Positions 50,502 through 51,532 of a DNA stretch of 51,532 nucleotides are shown here, piece after piece. The notes under the pieces were generated by a model that did no database searches, had not been told where the DNA came from, and saw only the letters and a list, made by a program, of their open reading frames with translations. A program made the translations under genes and the position numbers. Numbering within the stretch: position 1 is the stretch's first letter; every line of letters begins with the position of its first letter. This stretch comes from JAMLIN01 sp041676645. Its GTDB lineage: Bacteria > Pseudomonadota > Gammaproteobacteria > Burkholderiales > Burkholderiaceae_E. The stretch is from positions 1 through 51,532 of the forward strand of contig JBAYRO010000014.1 in assembly GCA_041676645.1 (NCBI GenBank). The letters run 5' to 3'.

Positions 50502-51188
50502 TCAGGGACTCCAGTAGACACACACCGGGCCGGATCTCGCGAGAATCGCGCGCACCGGCATCTCCGCGACCGGCCCGGGCCGCAAGGCGCTGTCGAGGGC
50601 GCCGCGCTTGGCCGCGCCGGCCAGCAGCAGGCAGACATGGCCCGCGTCGCGCAGCACCGATGCCGAAAGGCTCAGGCGGGCCTCGGGAGCGCCCGGCGCG
50701 CGGATCGCCAGGACCGCCGGGGCATCGTCGGCGAGCGCCTCGGCAAGACGGTCGGCCGCGGGAAACAGCGAAGCGGTGTGTCCATCCTCGCCCATGCCGA
50801 GCACGCACACATCGAAGGGCAGCAAGCCGCGCACCCGGTCGGCAACCCTGGCGAGCGCCGCCTCGTCCTCGCCACCGGGAAGCAGGGAGACGAATTTCGC
50901 CGCCGCCGCCGGCCCACGCAGCAGTCGCGCGCGGATCATCGCCTCGTTCGAGCGTGGCGAGTCCAGCGGCACCCGGCGCTCGTCGCTCGCAACGATCGAT
51001 ACCCTGGACCAGTCGATCCCGCGGCTGGCGAGCGCCTCGAGAAACGGACCGGGAGTGCTGCCGCCGGGCACGACGAGGCTGGCGGCACCACGCGCTGCGA
51101 TCGCATCGGCAAGCCAGCTCGCGACATCATCGGCGAGCCGGTCGGCGAGTTCCGGCGCAGGGCGCTCGATGAAACGCAGGTCGGCCAT
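50502..51188 (-). CDS. pgl: 6-phosphogluconolactonase
   Basis: 228-aa SugarP-isomerase-fold lactonase (DevB type), hydrolysing 6-phosphogluconolactone. LVVPGGSTPGPFLEAL, VSIVASDERRVPLDSPRSNEAMIRARLL, FDVCVLGMGEDGHTASLFPAADRL and the ending VCLLLAGAAKRGAL. The order zwf-pgl-edd with 2-12 nt spacing shows a common transcript. It is shorter than the roughly 245-260 aa usual for the DevB type but complete. Confidence 0.93.
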   Translation of the reverse strand: MADLRFIERPAPELADRLADDVASWLADAIAARGAASLVVPGGSTPGPFLEALASRGIDWSRVSIVASDERRVPLDSPRSNEAMIRARLLRGPAAAAKFVSLLPGGEDEAALARVADRVRGLLPFDVCVLGMGEDGHTASLFPAADRLAEALADDAPAVLAIRAPGAPEARLSLSASVLRDAGHVCLLLAGAAKRGALDSALRPGPVAEMPVRAILARSGPVCVYWSP

Positions 51189-51190
51189 CG

Positions 51191-51532
51191 CTACTGGCCG
51201 ATGCCGCGCCAGCGCCGGTGGTCGCGGTGCATCAGCATCAGGGCATCGTCGGGTCCGGAAGTACCCGAGTCATAGGGCTGGGGCAGCCGGTGATCGGCTT
51301 CCCAGGCGGCGGCGATCGGGTCGATCCACGCCCAGGCGGCCTCGACTTCGTCGCCGCGCATGAACAGCGTCTGGTCGCCGCGCACGACATCCATCAGCAG
51401 GCGCTCGTAGGCATCCGGCAGTTGCAGGCCCCTGCCATCGAGCGCCTCGGCGAACGTCATGTCGAGCGGCACTTCCATCAGGCGCATGCCGCCCGGGCCC
51501 GGCTCCTTGATCGTCATGCGCAGGGTGATCCC
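51191..51532 (-). CDS. zwf: Glucose-6-phosphate 1-dehydrogenase, C-terminal part
   Basis: The gene enters from the right edge; only the last 113 codons are seen. ITLRMTIKEPGPGG, MRLMEVPLDMTFAEAL, PDAYERLLMDVVRGDQTLFMRGDEVEAAWAWIDPI and YDSGTSGPDDALMLMHRDHRRWR are the standard G6PDH C-terminus. The stop is followed 2 nt later by pgl. The enzyme makes 6-phosphogluconolactone and NAD(P)H. Confidence 0.93.
   Translation of the reverse strand, partial: GITLRMTIKEPGPGGMRLMEVPLDMTFAEALDGRGLQLPDAYERLLMDVVRGDQTLFMRGDEVEAAWAWIDPIAAAWEADHRLPQPYDSGTSGPDDALMLMHRDHRRWRGIGQ

Overview
This is a GC-rich, densely packed chromosomal window with about 50 genes, short gaps and many 1-4 nt start/stop overlaps. 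Synteny points to a betaproteobacterium, most likely of the order Burkholderiales. The minus-strand run transketolase, GAPDH, phosphoglycerate kinase, pyruvate kinase, class II aldolase, then hyi-purC-purE-purK-tsaC, is the arrangement I associate with that group. No rRNA, tRNA, CRISPR array or prophage was seen. This assignment is inference from gene content; no database search was possible.

Layout. 1-1545: the start of an acyl-CoA carboxylase gene cut by the left edge, a glyoxalase-II-like hydrolase and a DUF2237 protein. 1546-2027: the only large gene-free gap. It holds a consensus sigma-54 promoter followed about 135 nt later by a strong intrinsic terminator (a candidate small RNA), then an operator and a sigma-70-type promoter. 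2028-5561: a four-gene operon with overlapping ATGA junctions encoding a class III CoA-transferase, a divergent crotonase, a 3-mercaptopropionate-dioxygenase-like cupin and a putative sulfate/sulfite exporter. A convergent IclR regulator (5577-6329) follows, and its own promoter carries the same 15-nt operator as the operon. Together they look like a dedicated organosulfur-acid catabolic unit. 6406-11998: an EAL-HDOD signalling protein, a LemA/TPM cluster, MsrA and glutaryl-CoA dehydrogenase. 12009-15204: an efflux MFS and a flavocytochrome c sulfide dehydrogenase pair (fccAB) separated by a 50-bp perfect palindrome. 15389-21073: MaoC dehydratase, PPK2, an alpha/beta hydrolase, a VapBC pair, an Ada-AlkA fusion coupled to ogt, and a DUF3617 protein. 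21190-22349: a small decayed island with a second VapBC, an IS30 transposase remnant and an apparent TctA C-terminal remnant.

22367-38981 is housekeeping: tsaC/sua5 and purKEC, hydroxypyruvate isomerase, an acyl-CoA carboxylase beta subunit with a free biotin carrier, then fba, two DUF481 outer-membrane proteins, pyk, pgk, gap and tkt. 39200-42081: a SpeD-SpeE fusion, rsmE and a barnase/barstar-type pair. 42195-51532: a Gly-rich DUF1631 protein, malic enzyme MaeB, DNA polymerase IV, and the Entner-Doudoroff entry genes zwf (cut by the right edge), pgl and edd.

Taken together, the cell appears to run lower glycolysis, the non-oxidative pentose phosphate route and an Entner-Doudoroff entry. 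It catabolises CoA-linked acids and probably oxidises reduced sulfur compounds: sulfide through FccAB, and an organic thiol through the IclR-controlled operon.
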